Part shown: piece by piece, positions 44,763 to 54,850 of the stretch
Numbering within the stretch: the first letter of the stretch is position 1
Layout: each line of letters starts with the position of its first letter
NCBI RefSeq assembly: GCF_000169155.1
Contig: NZ_AAWL01000012.1
Location: 1 to 64,000 of the forward strand
Origin: Thermosinus carboxydivorans Nor1
Lineage (GTDB): Bacteria; Bacillota; Negativicutes; Sporomusales; Thermosinaceae
Direction: 5' to 3'
DNA length: 64,000 nucleotides
Notes under the pieces: generated by a model
The model's database searches: none
What the model was told of the DNA's origin: nothing
Seen by the model: only the letters and a program-made list of their open reading frames with translations
Translations under genes and position numbers: made by a program

Positions 44763-45329
44763 TTATTGAGACATTTGCTTAGCGAGAAAGCCCGCAGCGG
44801 TTTCGGCTAGTTTAACTTCCATTTCTCCCATTTGGACGCCTGGTTGCTTGGAGCAGATAATTACTGCCCCAATGGTGTCCCCCTCGACAATAATGGGCGA
44901 AATTACTTGCGCTGTGAATTTGCAGGTATGGTCGTCTTCGCAATCCGTGACGCAACCTTTGCAGTGCTTGTATTCACCGGGATTATTTATGACCGTCGTC
45001 TTGCGTTCTTCCATGACTTTTTCGACAGCAGGCCCTAGCGGCTTACCGAGAAATTCTTTCTTCGACGCGCCAGCGACCGCAACTACGTTATCCCGGTCGG
45101 CGATCATGATGATATGGCCAATTGCTTCATAGAGGGAGTCACAGTATTCCTTGGCAAAATCGCCCAATTCGCCAACTGGTGAATATTTCTTGAGAATTAC
45201 TTCGCCTTCACGGTCGACATATATTTCTAATGGATCACCTTCACGAATCCGTAATGTCCTTCTAATTTCCTTCGGAATGACAACTCTGCCCAGATCGTCA
45301 ATCCTTCTGACGATGCCAGTCGCTTTCAC
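44763..45329 (-). CDS. spoVT: Stage V sporulation regulator SpoVT
   Basis: This 188-residue protein has an N-terminal AbrB-type swapped-hairpin DNA-binding domain (GIVRRIDDLGRVVIPKEIRRTLRIREGDPLEIYVD) and a C-terminal GAF-like domain with CKGCVTDCEDDHTC. It tunes sigma-G genes in the forespore. The GTG at 45329 has AAAGGGGGG six bases upstream and gives the canonical start VKATGIVRRID; an upstream in-frame extension is not needed. Confidence 0.95.
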   Translation of the reverse strand: MKATGIVRRIDDLGRVVIPKEIRRTLRIREGDPLEIYVDREGEVILKKYSPVGELGDFAKEYCDSLYEAIGHIIMIADRDNVVAVAGASKKEFLGKPLGPAVEKVMEERKTTVINNPGEYKHCKGCVTDCEDDHTCKFTAQVISPIIVEGDTIGAVIICSKQPGVQMGEMEVKLAETAAGFLAKQMSQ

Positions 45330-45397
45330 CAGTAATCCCCCCTTTTCTACAGTTTTTGACATTTGTCTAGTGATAGTATATATCCGGCTTCCGCGTT

Positions 45398-48300
45398 TTA
45401 TTCATTGTCCCCGCCGGCAGCGGACGGCGCTAATGCCGTCTTTTTTTCGGCCGACTCGCTAAGGGGGCGTAAAACCTTGACCAGCCAGTCAAGAACCGGT
45501 TCGGTCAAATTCACCGTCTTCAGCCGCAGTGTCTGCGGGGGACCGGGCTGAATGGACACACGGCCAGGATAGGTGCTTTTCAGCGCCATAATATCGTCAA
45601 GGCCAATATTGGGGCGGTCGGTAAACTGGATCTCCACATGGTCGCGTCGCTGAAATATGGAGCGGATGCCCAGCACCCGGGCGTAGTTTTTGATGCGGGC
45701 GACCATAAACAGATTTTGTACGGGCTGTGGCGGCTCACCAAACCGGTCGATCAGCTCATCGACCAATTCACTAATATGTTCTTCCGTACGAATGGCGGCA
45801 ATCCGCTGATATACCTCGATTTTGTGCATCGCATCACTGATATAGTCACCGCTGAGGTAGGCGTCAACATTGAACTCCAATACCGGCTCGGGCGGCGGCT
45901 GCACAACTTTACCGGTACGAAGTTCCTGCACCGCTTCGTCAAGCAACCGGCAGTACATTTCAAAACCAACGCTCAGAATATGGCCGTGCTGCTGGGGCCC
46001 CAGGATATTGCCGGCGCCGCGGATTTCCAGGTCACGCATGGCAATTTTGAAACCGGCGCCCAGTTCGGCGAACTCCTTGATGGCCTGCAGGCGCTTTTCC
46101 GCCACCTCGGTCAGCACCTTGTCCCGCTGATAGGTAAAATAGGCATACGCCATGCGGTGGGTGCGCCCGACCCGGCCGCGCATTTGGTAGAGTTGGGCCA
46201 GGCCAAATTTGTCGGCGTCATAAACGATAATGGTATTGGCATTGGGCACATCGAGGCCGCTCTCGATAATGCTGGTACAGACTAAAATATCGTAGTTTCC
46301 CTCATAAAAATCGAGCATCACCCGTTCAAGCCGGTCCTCGCTCATTTGCCCGTGCGCCACGCCAATGCGCGCATCCGGCAAAATCTCACTCAGCCGGCTG
46401 TGCATCTTATCGATGGTCTGAACGCGGTTATAGACAAAATACACCTGCCCGCCCCGCCTAAGTTCGCGGCGGATGGCGTCGCGGACGACTTCTTCGTGGT
46501 ATTCGACAACATAGGTTTGGACCGGGTAGCGCTCCTCCGGCGGCGTCTCGATAATGCTCATGTCGCGGGCGCCGACCAGCGACATATGCAGCGTGCGCGG
46601 GATGGGGGTGGCGCTCAAAGTCAATACATCTATATTGGTGCGCCACTTCTTAAGTTTTTCTTTTTGGGCAACTCCGAAGCGCTGCTCCTCGTCCACGATT
46701 AAAAGGCCGAGGTCTTTGAACTGGACATCGGGATTGAGCAGGCGATGGGTACCGATGAGAACGTCCACCTGGCCGGCGCGCACCTTGGCCAGTGTGGCTT
46801 TCTGTTCTTTGGGGCTGCGGAAGCGGCTGATAACGTCGACCACCGGGCCGAAACCGGCGAAACGGCTGCTGAACGTCTGGTAATGCTGCTGAGCCAAAAC
46901 GGTGGTGGGCACCAGCACGGCCACCTGTTTGCCACTCATCACGGCCTTGAAAGCGGCGCGAATGGCTACCTCTGTCTTGCCAAAACCGACATCGCCACAG
47001 AGCAAGCGATCCATCGGGCGCGGCGCTTCCATGTCGCGTTTGATCTCGCTAATGGCCTGCAGTTGGTCAGGCGTTTCCTCATACGGAAAGGCTTCCTCAA
47101 ACTCCTTCTGCCACGGCGTATCGGGCTCGAAAGCAAAGCCCGGCGTCACCTGGCGGGCGGCATACAGGGCAATAAGTTCCTTGGCCAAATCGGCCACGGC
47201 CGCTTTGGCCCGGCTCGTCGCCTTCTGCCACTCGGTGCCGCCCATCCGATGAAGACGCGGCACTTCGCCTTCGGCGCCAATGTATTTCTGCAGCAGATGT
47301 ACCTGGTCGGTAGGCACGTAAATTTTGTCTTCGCCGGCATAACGGATAAGAAAATAATCGCGATGCACGCCCCCGACCTCAAGCGTCTCGACACCGGCAT
47401 ACTTGCCAATGCCGTGATTGACATGGACAACATAGTCGCCGACCTTGAGATCGCGGAAATAAGTGATTTGCTGTCCTTTAGCGGCGCGGGGGCGTATGCC
47501 TTTTTTCTGGCGGCCGAAAATGTCCTTTTCGGTTAGCACTGCCAGTTTGGCATGGGGCAGTTCAAAGCCGCCGGCCAGCACGCCGACGGTAATCATGACC
47601 GTGCCGGGAACAAGGGTAGTCAGCTGCTCGCTAAAGACCGCGCTAACACCTTCCTGCGTCAAATTATGCTGCAAATGCACCGCCTTGTCGCGGTTGGTCA
47701 TGAAAATAACGGGCTGCAGCTTGCGGTCAAGCCAAGCTTTAAGCTCGTCAACAAGCATCTCCATCTGCCGGTGAAACGGGGCGATCCCCTTAGCGGTGAT
47801 GCTGTGAATCTCGCCCGGTTCGGTGTACGGCGTTTTCTGGAGGAGCAGCGACAAATAAACAACATTGAAGGCTTGCGCCGCGGCGGCAATATCGGGCCAG
47901 GTATAAACGCGGCGTTTTATTTCCGGGTTTTCCTTGATCAGCTTGGCCATCGCTTCCCGCACCCGGGCCGGTTCATCAAAAACGACGCAGCCGTCGGCCG
48001 GAAGATACGACAGTACCGTCGTCCGTTTACCGCTGTGTTCGGGCTCGATGATGGGCATGATGTCTGCTTTGTCCAAGGCGCCGATCGACCGCTGGGTAGC
48101 CGGGTCGAATTCCCTAAGTGAGTCGATTTCATCGCCAAAAAGCTCTAGTCGCAGCGGATAGGGGCGATTAAGCGGAAAAATATCGATAATGCCGCCCCGG
48201 GCGCTGAACTGGCCAACATTGTCGACCTGGTCGACCCGTTCGTAGCCAAAGCGCACCAGGGTTGCCAATAGTTTTTCGAGCTGAACTATGCCGCCGGCAG

Positions 48301-48727
48301 CAAGGCTGACGCGGCTGTTTACCAGTTCCTCTTTCGGCGGCGCCTTCTGCATAATGGCTTCGGCTGTCGCCAGGACAATGACCGGCTCCCCGCCCAGCAG
48401 GCGGCTGTAAATATCCAGCCGCTGGGCCGTTAATTCCAGGCTTTTAGCCGTTACCGAAAAGGTAACAAAGTCAAGGGCCGGCAGCTCTAAGACCGGCGCC
48501 GCTGGCAAAAGCGTGGCTAAATCGCTCTTAAGCTGGCTGAGACTTTCGCCGGAGACGGTGATAATAAACGTGGCACGCGGTTTTTTATGGTAGGCGGCTG
48601 CGAGGAGAACGCTTTTCTGCGTTCCCGTCAAGCCGTAGATCAGGCTCGCCTTGTTGGCCGCGGTGCAGGCGGCCAAGGCCTGCTGCAAGGCCTTGTCGGT
48701 CTGGATTGCGTCAAATAGCGGTTGCAT
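45398..48727 (-). CDS. mfd: Transcription-repair coupling factor
   Basis: This 1109-residue translocase removes stalled RNA polymerase and recruits UvrA. From the N terminus: the UvrB-homology region, the RNA-polymerase-interacting CarD-like domain ([19 protein letters not shown]), helicase motifs with Walker [15 protein letters not shown] and [10 protein letters not shown], and the C-terminal TRCF domain. The ATG at 48727 has AAGAGGTG five bases upstream; the open frame extends 71 codons further but that part lies in the structured leader. The length is normal. Confidence 0.96.
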   Translation of the reverse strand: MQPLFDAIQTDKALQQALAACTAANKASLIYGLTGTQKSVLLAAAYHKKPRATFIITVSGESLSQLKSDLATLLPAAPVLELPALDFVTFSVTAKSLELTAQRLDIYSRLLGGEPVIVLATAEAIMQKAPPKEELVNSRVSLAAGGIVQLEKLLATLVRFGYERVDQVDNVGQFSARGGIIDIFPLNRPYPLRLELFGDEIDSLREFDPATQRSIGALDKADIMPIIEPEHSGKRTTVLSYLPADGCVVFDEPARVREAMAKLIKENPEIKRRVYTWPDIAAAAQAFNVVYLSLLLQKTPYTEPGEIHSITAKGIAPFHRQMEMLVDELKAWLDRKLQPVIFMTNRDKAVHLQHNLTQEGVSAVFSEQLTTLVPGTVMITVGVLAGGFELPHAKLAVLTEKDIFGRQKKGIRPRAAKGQQITYFRDLKVGDYVVHVNHGIGKYAGVETLEVGGVHRDYFLIRYAGEDKIYVPTDQVHLLQKYIGAEGEVPRLHRMGGTEWQKATSRAKAAVADLAKELIALYAARQVTPGFAFEPDTPWQKEFEEAFPYEETPDQLQAISEIKRDMEAPRPMDRLLCGDVGFGKTEVAIRAAFKAVMSGKQVAVLVPTTVLAQQHYQTFSSRFAGFGPVVDVISRFRSPKEQKATLAKVRAGQVDVLIGTHRLLNPDVQFKDLGLLIVDEEQRFGVAQKEKLKKWRTNIDVLTLSATPIPRTLHMSLVGARDMSIIETPPEERYPVQTYVVEYHEEVVRDAIRRELRRGGQVYFVYNRVQTIDKMHSRLSEILPDARIGVAHGQMSEDRLERVMLDFYEGNYDILVCTSIIESGLDVPNANTIIVYDADKFGLAQLYQMRGRVGRTHRMAYAYFTYQRDKVLTEVAEKRLQAIKEFAELGAGFKIAMRDLEIRGAGNILGPQQHGHILSVGFEMYCRLLDEAVQELRTGKVVQPPPEPVLEFNVDAYLSGDYISDAMHKIEVYQRIAAIRTEEHISELVDELIDRFGEPPQPVQNLFMVARIKNYARVLGIRSIFQRRDHVEIQFTDRPNIGLDDIMALKSTYPGRVSIQPGPPQTLRLKTVNLTEPVLDWLVKVLRPLSESAEKKTALAPSAAGGDNE

Positions 48728-48759
48728 TATCACACCTCTTTGCTCGGAAAACACGCCTA

Positions 48760-48811
48760 GCCTGTTGCTTGACCGGTCGGGGCTGTCCTTGCCAGACCGG
48801 AACCAACAGGC
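48760..48811 (-). ncRNA. Structured leader hairpin upstream of mfd
   Basis: On the minus strand GCCTGTTG pairs with CAACAGGC. Inside, CCGGTC pairs with GACCGG, enclosing TGGCAAGGACAGCCCC. A nearby TATGAT (about 48829-48824) could be the -10 box. An AGGCGTGTTTTCC tail follows, so it may act as an attenuator. I do not recognise an RNA family. Confidence 0.45.
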
Positions 48812-48959
48812 GTTAGTACTATCATATTCCTTATTACAATACCATATCCCTCGGCGGGCGTCAAAAGGGCCTAGTTGCACGGATAGTGTCAAGACATTGT
48901 AGTTTTTTAAGAAGACATACATCCTCGGATGAGTTAACATAATTTTTTAAACAAGGGCC

Positions 48960-49191
48960 CAAGAAAGTCCTTGTAGTGTCTTATATAGAAAGCTTTTCAG
49001 CGTGAATATGTCATATTACTTTACGGGCTGCTTTTAGCCCTTCTGATGTTTTTGTTAACCATCAAGACCGACAAAAAATAGTGACGAGTGCGTTGTTGTT
49101 TCAAGTACTGCGAACGGATTAGCAAACTTGGACTATGACCGAAACCTTACTTAAAGTTATAGCGCTTGTTGCATCACTGGTGCTAATATAC
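48960..49191. other. Non-coding sequence between the mfd leader and the group II intron
   Basis: AT-rich sequence with one GGGCT/AGCCC hairpin followed by T-rich sequence on the plus strand (about 49025-49055). No gene, tRNA or known RNA was seen. The gene pth, often upstream of mfd, is not here. Confidence 0.4.
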
Positions 49192-51079
49192 GTGCGCCCG
49201 ACATGGGCTCTGGCTAGGTGGTAAAAGTCTACTGCGGGCGAGGCAGCACCAGCCCGCTAGCCAAGGGCAAGGGCGCCAACCGTGAGGTAGGGTCTGAAGG
49301 AAGCCGGAGGCAAAACCGCGGCCTGATGAACAAGAACCCCATACGAGGCTAGACCGTTCGGATGAGCTGGCGTAACACAGCTAAATCCCAGGCTGCCAAA
49401 GGACGGTAGAGTAAATGGGGCAGGCGTGCGGGGAAAATCAGCGTTCTTACCCGGGGAGGCCTGTCGGCAAGCTAGCTAAAGCTGGCAACCCGGGTCGAGA
49501 GGCTCGGCTGAGCCGGCAGGAGTCAGCAGAGGGCATAGTACCTCGAAGGTCATGAACTTCAGGGGAGGCCCGAACATCAAGTAGAGGTGAAACCGATGCG
49601 TTCGCAAGAAGGACGAAGAAAGCAGAATACCCCGAAAGGGGCCTACCTGCGGGAGGAAGTGGTGAAGCGATGGCGAACTGCAGGAGGGCCGAGCCCTTCT
49701 TCGGCACAAAGCGGAACATCACCTCGCGGGGACCAGGGTAACAGCCTGATGGAACAGGTGGTGGCCACAAGTAATATGACGGCCGCGCTGAAACGGGTAG
49801 AGCGAAACGGAGGCGCGCCCAGAGTTGATGGCATCCCGACCGACCGGCTTCGGGACCAAATACGCGCCGAATGGCCGCGCATCCGGGAAGAACTGCTCGC
49901 GGGTACCTACAAACCGATGCCCGTGCGCCGGGTCGAAATCCCGAAAGTGCGGAGGAGGTACACGGATGCTGGGGATACCCACCGTGATGGACCGCCTGAT
50001 CCAGCAGGCCCTTCTGCAGGTACTGACGCATATCTTTGACCCGCACTTTTCCGAAGCCAGCTACGGGTTCCGTCCTGGCAAGAAAGCACATGATGCGGTA
50101 AGGAAGGCGCGCCAATACGTGGAAGAAGGCTATGAATGGGCTGTGGACATGGACCTTGAGAAATTCTTCGACAGGGTAAACCATGATATACTCATGGCCC
50201 GAGTGGCCCGAAAAGTAACAGACAAAAGAGTGTTAAAACTCATCCGCCGCTATCTCCAGGCAGGCATCATGGTCAATGGTGTGGTCATGGACAGGGAAGA
50301 AGGAACACCGCAAAGCGGACCATTAAGCCCACTCCTGGCCAACATCCTACTGGATGACCTGGATAAGGAACTGGAGAAACGTGGCCACAAGTTCATGCGT
50401 TATGCCGATGACTGCAATATCTACGTAAAGACTAGGCGCGCGGGTGAAAGAATATTGACTAGTGTCCGCAACTACTTGCAGGAGCGGTTAAAACTCAAAC
50501 TGAACGAAGAGAAAAGCATGGTAGACCGACCGTGGAAACTGAAATTTCTGGGCTTTAGCATGTATAAAGCCAAAGGTGGGAAAATCCTCATCCGCCTGGC
50601 GTCACAAACAATCGACCGGGTGAAACAGAAAATCCGGGAAGCGACTGCTCGTAGTGCTCCACAATCAATGGCGGAGCGGATAGAACGCCTGAACACCTAT
50701 TTGGGAGGATGGATAGGATACTTCGCCTTGGCGGATACTCCCAGCGTCTTTAAGAACATAGACGGCTGGATACGGAGAAGATTACGCATGTGCCTGTGGA
50801 AGCAGTGGAAGCGAGTGAGGACCAGATACAGTGAGTTAAGGGCTTTGGGACTACCGGAATGGGTAGTGCATGAATTCGCCAATACCCGCAAAGGACCATG
50901 GCGAATGGCCCACGGGCCAATGAATAGAGCCCTGGGCAATGCCTACTGGCGAGCCCAGGGCCTGATGAGTTTAACCGAACGTTACCAAAAGCTTCGCCAA
51001 GCTTGGCGAACCGCCGGATGCGGACCCGCACGTCCGGTGGTGTGAGAGGACGGGGGCTAGCCGCCCCCTTCTACTCGAT
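49192..51079 (+). mobile_element. Group II intron, near-complete
   Basis: The 5' end GTGCGCCCGACATGGGC at 49192 and GGGTCTGAAGGAAGCCGG match group II domain I. The 3' part has a domain V hairpin (about 51004-51050: GAACCGCCGGATGCGG, then CCGCACGTCCGGTGGT) and a domain VI hairpin (CGGGGGCTAGCCGCCCCC), ending about CTACTCGAT at 51079. A reverse transcriptase/maturase lies inside, frameshifted. The exact 3' boundary is inferred from the family pattern. Confidence 0.88.
49587..51045 (+). pseudogene. ltrA: Group II intron reverse transcriptase/maturase, frameshifted
   Basis: The N-terminal part (49587-50039) reads ATSNMTAALKRVERNGGAPRVDG and runs to RRVEIPK, then loses sense. The rest is in another frame from GGGTRMLGIPTVMDRLIQQA (about 49955) to the stop at 51045. 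One extra base at about 49948 separates them. The RT active site MRYADDCNIYV, the GTPQSGPLSPLLANILLDDLD motif and the C-terminal maturase domain (WRMAHGPMNRALGNAYW) are intact; no HNH endonuclease is present. If the shift is real, the intron needs a helper protein. Confidence 0.9.
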
Positions 51080-51415
51080 AGAACAACCAAAAGATTAATC
51101 TACCCGGTCCATAGTGCATTTTACTGTTTTTTCCAGCAAACGCCGAAAAGCAGCGTATTATCCGGTACCAGCATGTTGATAAACATGGCTGCTGTCGTAG
51201 TGAGGAATCCGATAGTTCACGAGAAGGTTAAATTTTTAGTTACCTCTGTCTCTTCCGGGTTAGTGAGTTGTGTAGCTCTTGGATCCTCAGAAGTGCCGCA
51301 TACCCGCGGCCCTTTATCCGGATCGGCTACTTTGATGCCACGTTTATTCAACAAGATGCGTAAAACATGCAGTTTGCACGTAATACTTTCAAATCGATCA
51401 AAGGTCGATTTTAGG
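51080..51415. other. Non-coding or unresolved stretch after the group II intron
   Basis: This 336-base tract has no convincing gene. A minus-strand frame (51217-51468) with TFDRFESITCKLHVLRILLNK overlaps the end of the DUF1667 gene and is not recognised. Another minus-strand frame ends MLVPDNTLLFGVCWKKQ. Both may be debris of a lost gene. Confidence 0.35.
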
Positions 51416-51796
51416 TTAATTTTTATCAACGACTGACAAATCCCTACTAGCGACAATATCAACGCCAAGGCCGAGGATGTTTTCGCAAATAATATTGCCT
51501 TCGCTGACCGGCGCAGTTACCGTTACCGTTGACAAGAACCGCGCGCAAGCAACAATCTTGTCCTTTGGCAGCGGTCCTTTCGAGACCACCGGTAAGAGCG
51601 GCAGCTGGCCACCGACCACCCGGACGGTCGTTGTCAGCATCCGTTTCGGCGCCGTTACTTCCTCCCGGGCGTACTGTTGGCCGCGTGGGCAGGTGAACCC
51701 GGTTACGGCGGTAATCTGCTCTCCTTCGAGTATGATTTCTCCCTCACAGCTTAGCGGACAAACAATGCAGCTGATGCGCCGCTTTATCTCACTCAT
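51416..51796 (-). CDS. DUF1667 cysteine-containing protein of a glycerol-3-phosphate oxidase operon
   Basis: This 126-residue protein starts with CIVCPLSCEGEI and later CPRGQQYAREE, four cysteines suited to an iron-sulfur cluster. It ends ILGLGVDIVASRDLSVV, typical of DUF1667. The start overlaps the upstream stop (ATGA), so translation is coupled to the FAD oxidoreductase. The trio GlpA-like, FAD oxidoreductase and DUF1667 recurs in anaerobes such as Thermotoga; electron transfer from glycerol-3-phosphate is inferred. Confidence 0.9.
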   Translation of the reverse strand: MSEIKRRISCIVCPLSCEGEIILEGEQITAVTGFTCPRGQQYAREEVTAPKRMLTTTVRVVGGQLPLLPVVSKGPLPKDKIVACARFLSTVTVTAPVSEGNIICENILGLGVDIVASRDLSVVDKN

Positions 51797-53088
51797 TGCT
51801 TTTCACCACCCTGACGTCTCACTGACACGACGATTTCGCCATCAACATTGTGCAACTTTTCGGCAGGAATATCCACCACAACCATTTCGCTCGGTTTGGC
51901 AACAGGCAACCGGCGCTCCTGAATTACCTTATCGCCTGCTGCTATTTGGATAGTGACGCGCTGCTCGGGCCGGGCAACGCGCATGAATAAGCGAACAGGA
52001 TCATCTGATCCGGAGCAGAGGCTAAGGCGCTGCGGTACAACCGACCGCATCCCGTCGCCGGTCAAGACGCTGATCTTCCGAACATAATCGCCCATTTGAC
52101 CTTGTGCGTACAGCACTGCATATTTTCCTGCTGTTTCCCCCTCTTCTGATACAAAATCTACAAGGTCATGAACATGCACTACATTGCCTGCGGCAAAAAA
52201 ACCGGGTAGCGAGGTCTGGCGGAACTGGTCTACTACCGGGCCACCAGTGATGCTGTCGATTTCCACTCCGGCGGATCGCGACAGCTCGTTTTCCGGTATA
52301 AGGCCGACTGACAGGAGTACACAGTCGCACTCTAGTTCAAATTCCGTTCCCGCCAGCGGCAGCCGGTTTTCGTCTACTTTGGCAACGGTGACCCCAGTAA
52401 CCCGTTCGCCGCCGTGAATAGCGGTGATGGTGTGGGACAAATACAAGGGAATGTTATAGTCCTCCAGGCACTGAACAATGTTGCGCGTCAGGCCGTTGGA
52501 ATACGGCATTATCTCGATGACCGCTTGGACCGTTGCACCCTCGAGCGTCATGCGTCGGGCCATGATGAGGCCAATGTCGCCAGAGCCTAAAATAACGACC
52601 TTCTTCCCGGGCAAATACCCTTCCATATTGACCATCCGCTGGGCAGCCCCTGCCGTGAACACCCCTGCCGGCCGACCGCCAGGAATGCGGATAGCGCCCC
52701 GGGTCCGTTCCCGGCAGCCCATGGCGAAAACAATCGCCTTGGTCCTGATCGCCAGCAGCCCTTCGCGGGGATTGACCGCCCAGACAGTTTTGTCCCGACC
52801 GACTTCCAACACCATTGTGTCAAGTAGTACGACAATTCCCGGGTCATTGGCCACCAGTTTCACATAACGGCTGGCATACCCCGGGCCGGTCAGTTCCTCA
52901 CGAAAACGGTGGAGGCCAAAGCCGTTGTGAATGCACTGCTGCAATATGCCGCCCAGCTCCCGATCCCGCTCGATAATGAGTACCTGTCTGGCGCCGTTTT
53001 GTCGCGCGCTGTATGCGGCGGCTAGTCCGGCCGGCCCCCCGCCGATTACCGCTACATCGTAACAAAGTTCAGCACTCCGTTTTGTCAT
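51793..53088 (-). CDS. FAD-dependent pyridine-nucleotide-type oxidoreductase of the DUF1667 trio
   Basis: This protein of about 431 residues has an FAD-binding start YDVAVIGGGPAGLAAAYSARQNGARQVLIIE, a central NAD-type motif KVVILGSGDIGLIMARR and the FAD-closing LPGFFAAGNVVHVHDLVD. It lacks the redox-active CxxC of thioredoxin reductases at the usual place. The ATG at 53088 is within the 3' end of the GlpA-like gene. It probably passes electrons between the GlpA-like subunit and DUF1667. Confidence 0.9.
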   Translation of the reverse strand: MTKRSAELCYDVAVIGGGPAGLAAAYSARQNGARQVLIIERDRELGGILQQCIHNGFGLHRFREELTGPGYASRYVKLVANDPGIVVLLDTMVLEVGRDKTVWAVNPREGLLAIRTKAIVFAMGCRERTRGAIRIPGGRPAGVFTAGAAQRMVNMEGYLPGKKVVILGSGDIGLIMARRMTLEGATVQAVIEIMPYSNGLTRNIVQCLEDYNIPLYLSHTITAIHGGERVTGVTVAKVDENRLPLAGTEFELECDCVLLSVGLIPENELSRSAGVEIDSITGGPVVDQFRQTSLPGFFAAGNVVHVHDLVDFVSEEGETAGKYAVLYAQGQMGDYVRKISVLTGDGMRSVVPQRLSLCSGSDDPVRLFMRVARPEQRVTIQIAAGDKVIQERRLPVAKPSEMVVVDIPAEKLHNVDGEIVVSVRRQGGEKQ

Positions 53089-54556
53089 GACAGTCCACCT
53101 CACAGCTTCTGGGGATTTTGTCGTAAAACAGGTAGGACCGGGCAGTGTCCTTGCGTACGGCAGTCACCGGGATACCAAGTTCTCGTGCTAGGATAGCGAC
53201 AACACGCGGGCCGCAAAATCCGCCCTGGCACCGTCCCATTCCCGCCCGGGTGCGCCTTTTTACGCCGTCAACCGTCCTGGCGCCACAGGGGGCGTGAATG
53301 GCAGCGACAATCTCTCCTTCCGTCACCGTCTCGCAGCGGCAGATAACCCTCCCATATAGCGGATTTCTTGCTACAAGTTCCCGTTGTTGGTCCCTTGTCA
53401 GCTCATTAAACCTGATCCGCCGCGGTTTTATAGGGTTGAAAGAGGCCTTCGGCCTTAAGTTAAGCCCTTCCTCGCGCAGGATATCCACTACTTTTTCGGC
53501 AATGGCTGGCGCCGCCGTCAGCCCCGGCGACTGTATGCCCGCGGCATGGACAAGCCCGCGCACCGTCGCCGACGGCCGAATAATAAAATCGCCGCCGTCT
53601 GCTGCTGCCCGCAGACCGGCAAACTGGGTGATTGCGGCATGCAGCGGCAAGTCAGGTACCAACTGTCGGGCGCCGTTGATAATTTCGGCAAGTCCTTGCG
53701 ACGTGGTAGACAGGTCGGCGCGGTCATCCACCTCCCGGGCATTAGGCCCGATAAACAAATTGCCGTGCACGGTAGGGGCAACCAGTATGCCTTTTGATAC
53801 TTTGCTCGGCGTCGGGAAAATAATACTGTTCACCCATTTTCCTACCGTCTTATCGAACAAAATATATTCACCCTTGCGCGCCCTGATGGAAAAACTTTCA
53901 TCCCCCGCCGACCTACTCAGGTCATCAGCTTGCACACCGGCGGCGTTGACGACGAACTTGGCACTGATAAACCCCCGGCCGGTATGCACTCCCTTTATTC
54001 GGCCGCCCTCGGCTTCGATTTTATAGACCGGGCACTCAGTGATGACGTGTACGCCGTTCTGAACGGCATTTTCCGCCATCGCAATCGCCGCGCCAAAGGG
54101 GCAAATCACTCCCGCCGTCGGCGCCCACAACGCGCCCACAACGTCTTTAGTCAACTTAGGTTCGCGCGCCAGTACTGCCTCCCTGTCTAAAATGGCCAGG
54201 CCGGGAACGCCATTGGCACGGCCGCGGTCCAGCAGTTCGTGAATTGTTTGCATTCCTTCGGCATCGTGGGCTATCACCAGTGAGCCGGTCCATTTGATTT
54301 CCAGGTCCAGCTCCTCCTGCAGGCGACGGTATAAATCATTACCACGCACATTGAGCTTCGCCTTAAGCGTGCCCGGTTGCGCGTCAAAACCGGCATGTAA
54401 AATGCCACTGTTGGCTTTGGAAGTTCCCATGGCGACATCGGGATGGCGTTCTACCAATACGGTATCAAGTTCAAACCTTGCCAACTCCCGCGCAATCGCC
54501 GCGCCGACAATCCCGCCGCCGATGATTACTACATCTGCTTTCATTCGTTCAGCCAT
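53069..54556 (-). CDS. GlpA-like FAD-dependent glycerol-3-phosphate dehydrogenase with C-terminal BFD-like domain
   Basis: This 495-residue protein starts ADVVIIGGGIVGAAIARELARFELDTVLVER, a DAO-type FAD fold. The C-terminal BFD-like [2Fe-2S] domain has CRCETVTEGEIVAA and CGARTVDGVKRRTRAGMGRCQGGFC, with its cysteines intact. It is shorter and distinct from the GlpA at 61985. Glycerol-3-phosphate is the likely substrate from family and locus, though related proteins oxidise other hydroxy acids. GAGGGAAG lies just before the ATG. Confidence 0.88.
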   Translation of the reverse strand: MAERMKADVVIIGGGIVGAAIARELARFELDTVLVERHPDVAMGTSKANSGILHAGFDAQPGTLKAKLNVRGNDLYRRLQEELDLEIKWTGSLVIAHDAEGMQTIHELLDRGRANGVPGLAILDREAVLAREPKLTKDVVGALWAPTAGVICPFGAAIAMAENAVQNGVHVITECPVYKIEAEGGRIKGVHTGRGFISAKFVVNAAGVQADDLSRSAGDESFSIRARKGEYILFDKTVGKWVNSIIFPTPSKVSKGILVAPTVHGNLFIGPNAREVDDRADLSTTSQGLAEIINGARQLVPDLPLHAAITQFAGLRAAADGGDFIIRPSATVRGLVHAAGIQSPGLTAAPAIAEKVVDILREEGLNLRPKASFNPIKPRRIRFNELTRDQQRELVARNPLYGRVICRCETVTEGEIVAAIHAPCGARTVDGVKRRTRAGMGRCQGGFCGPRVVAILARELGIPVTAVRKDTARSYLFYDKIPRSCEVDCHDKTEC

Positions 54557-54758
54557 AACTTCACTTCCCTCATTACTCCACCTTTACTGTTTGTACGACA
54601 TGAAGCTTAACATTTTGCCCAGGCATATTTGTCGTACTTAAAAACAGCCCAATTTTATATTGGATTTCTTAACATGGTAGGCTTGACTTTTTTATAGCTG
54701 GTCTTTCCAGGCAAACATTGTACATAGACCAACGCATTAAGCCAAATCGCAAAAAGGC

Positions 54759-54813
54759 AAGAGATGGTGCAATGGCACCTGCCGCTACAGGCGCTACTTG
54801 ATGACCATCTCTT
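54759..54813 (-). terminator. Intrinsic terminator after glpT
   Basis: AAGAGATGGT and ACCATCTCTT arms enclose a second small stem (GCGCCTGTAGCGGC region). GCCTTTTTGCG follows on the minus strand. It lies 38 bases past the glpT stop. Confidence 0.8.
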
Positions 54814-54850
54814 GTTCTCTCCAGTCCAGATATTAAGTTTAATTTGCTAT

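Noticed and set aside
48728-48940. A 71-codon N-terminal extension of mfd
   Set aside because: It crosses a structured leader and a likely promoter; the internal ATG at 48727 has an ideal ribosome site and gives the normal Mfd start.
51217-51468. Minus-strand 83-codon frame after the group II intron
   Set aside because: It overlaps the end of the DUF1667 gene, has no ribosome site and matches no family I know.
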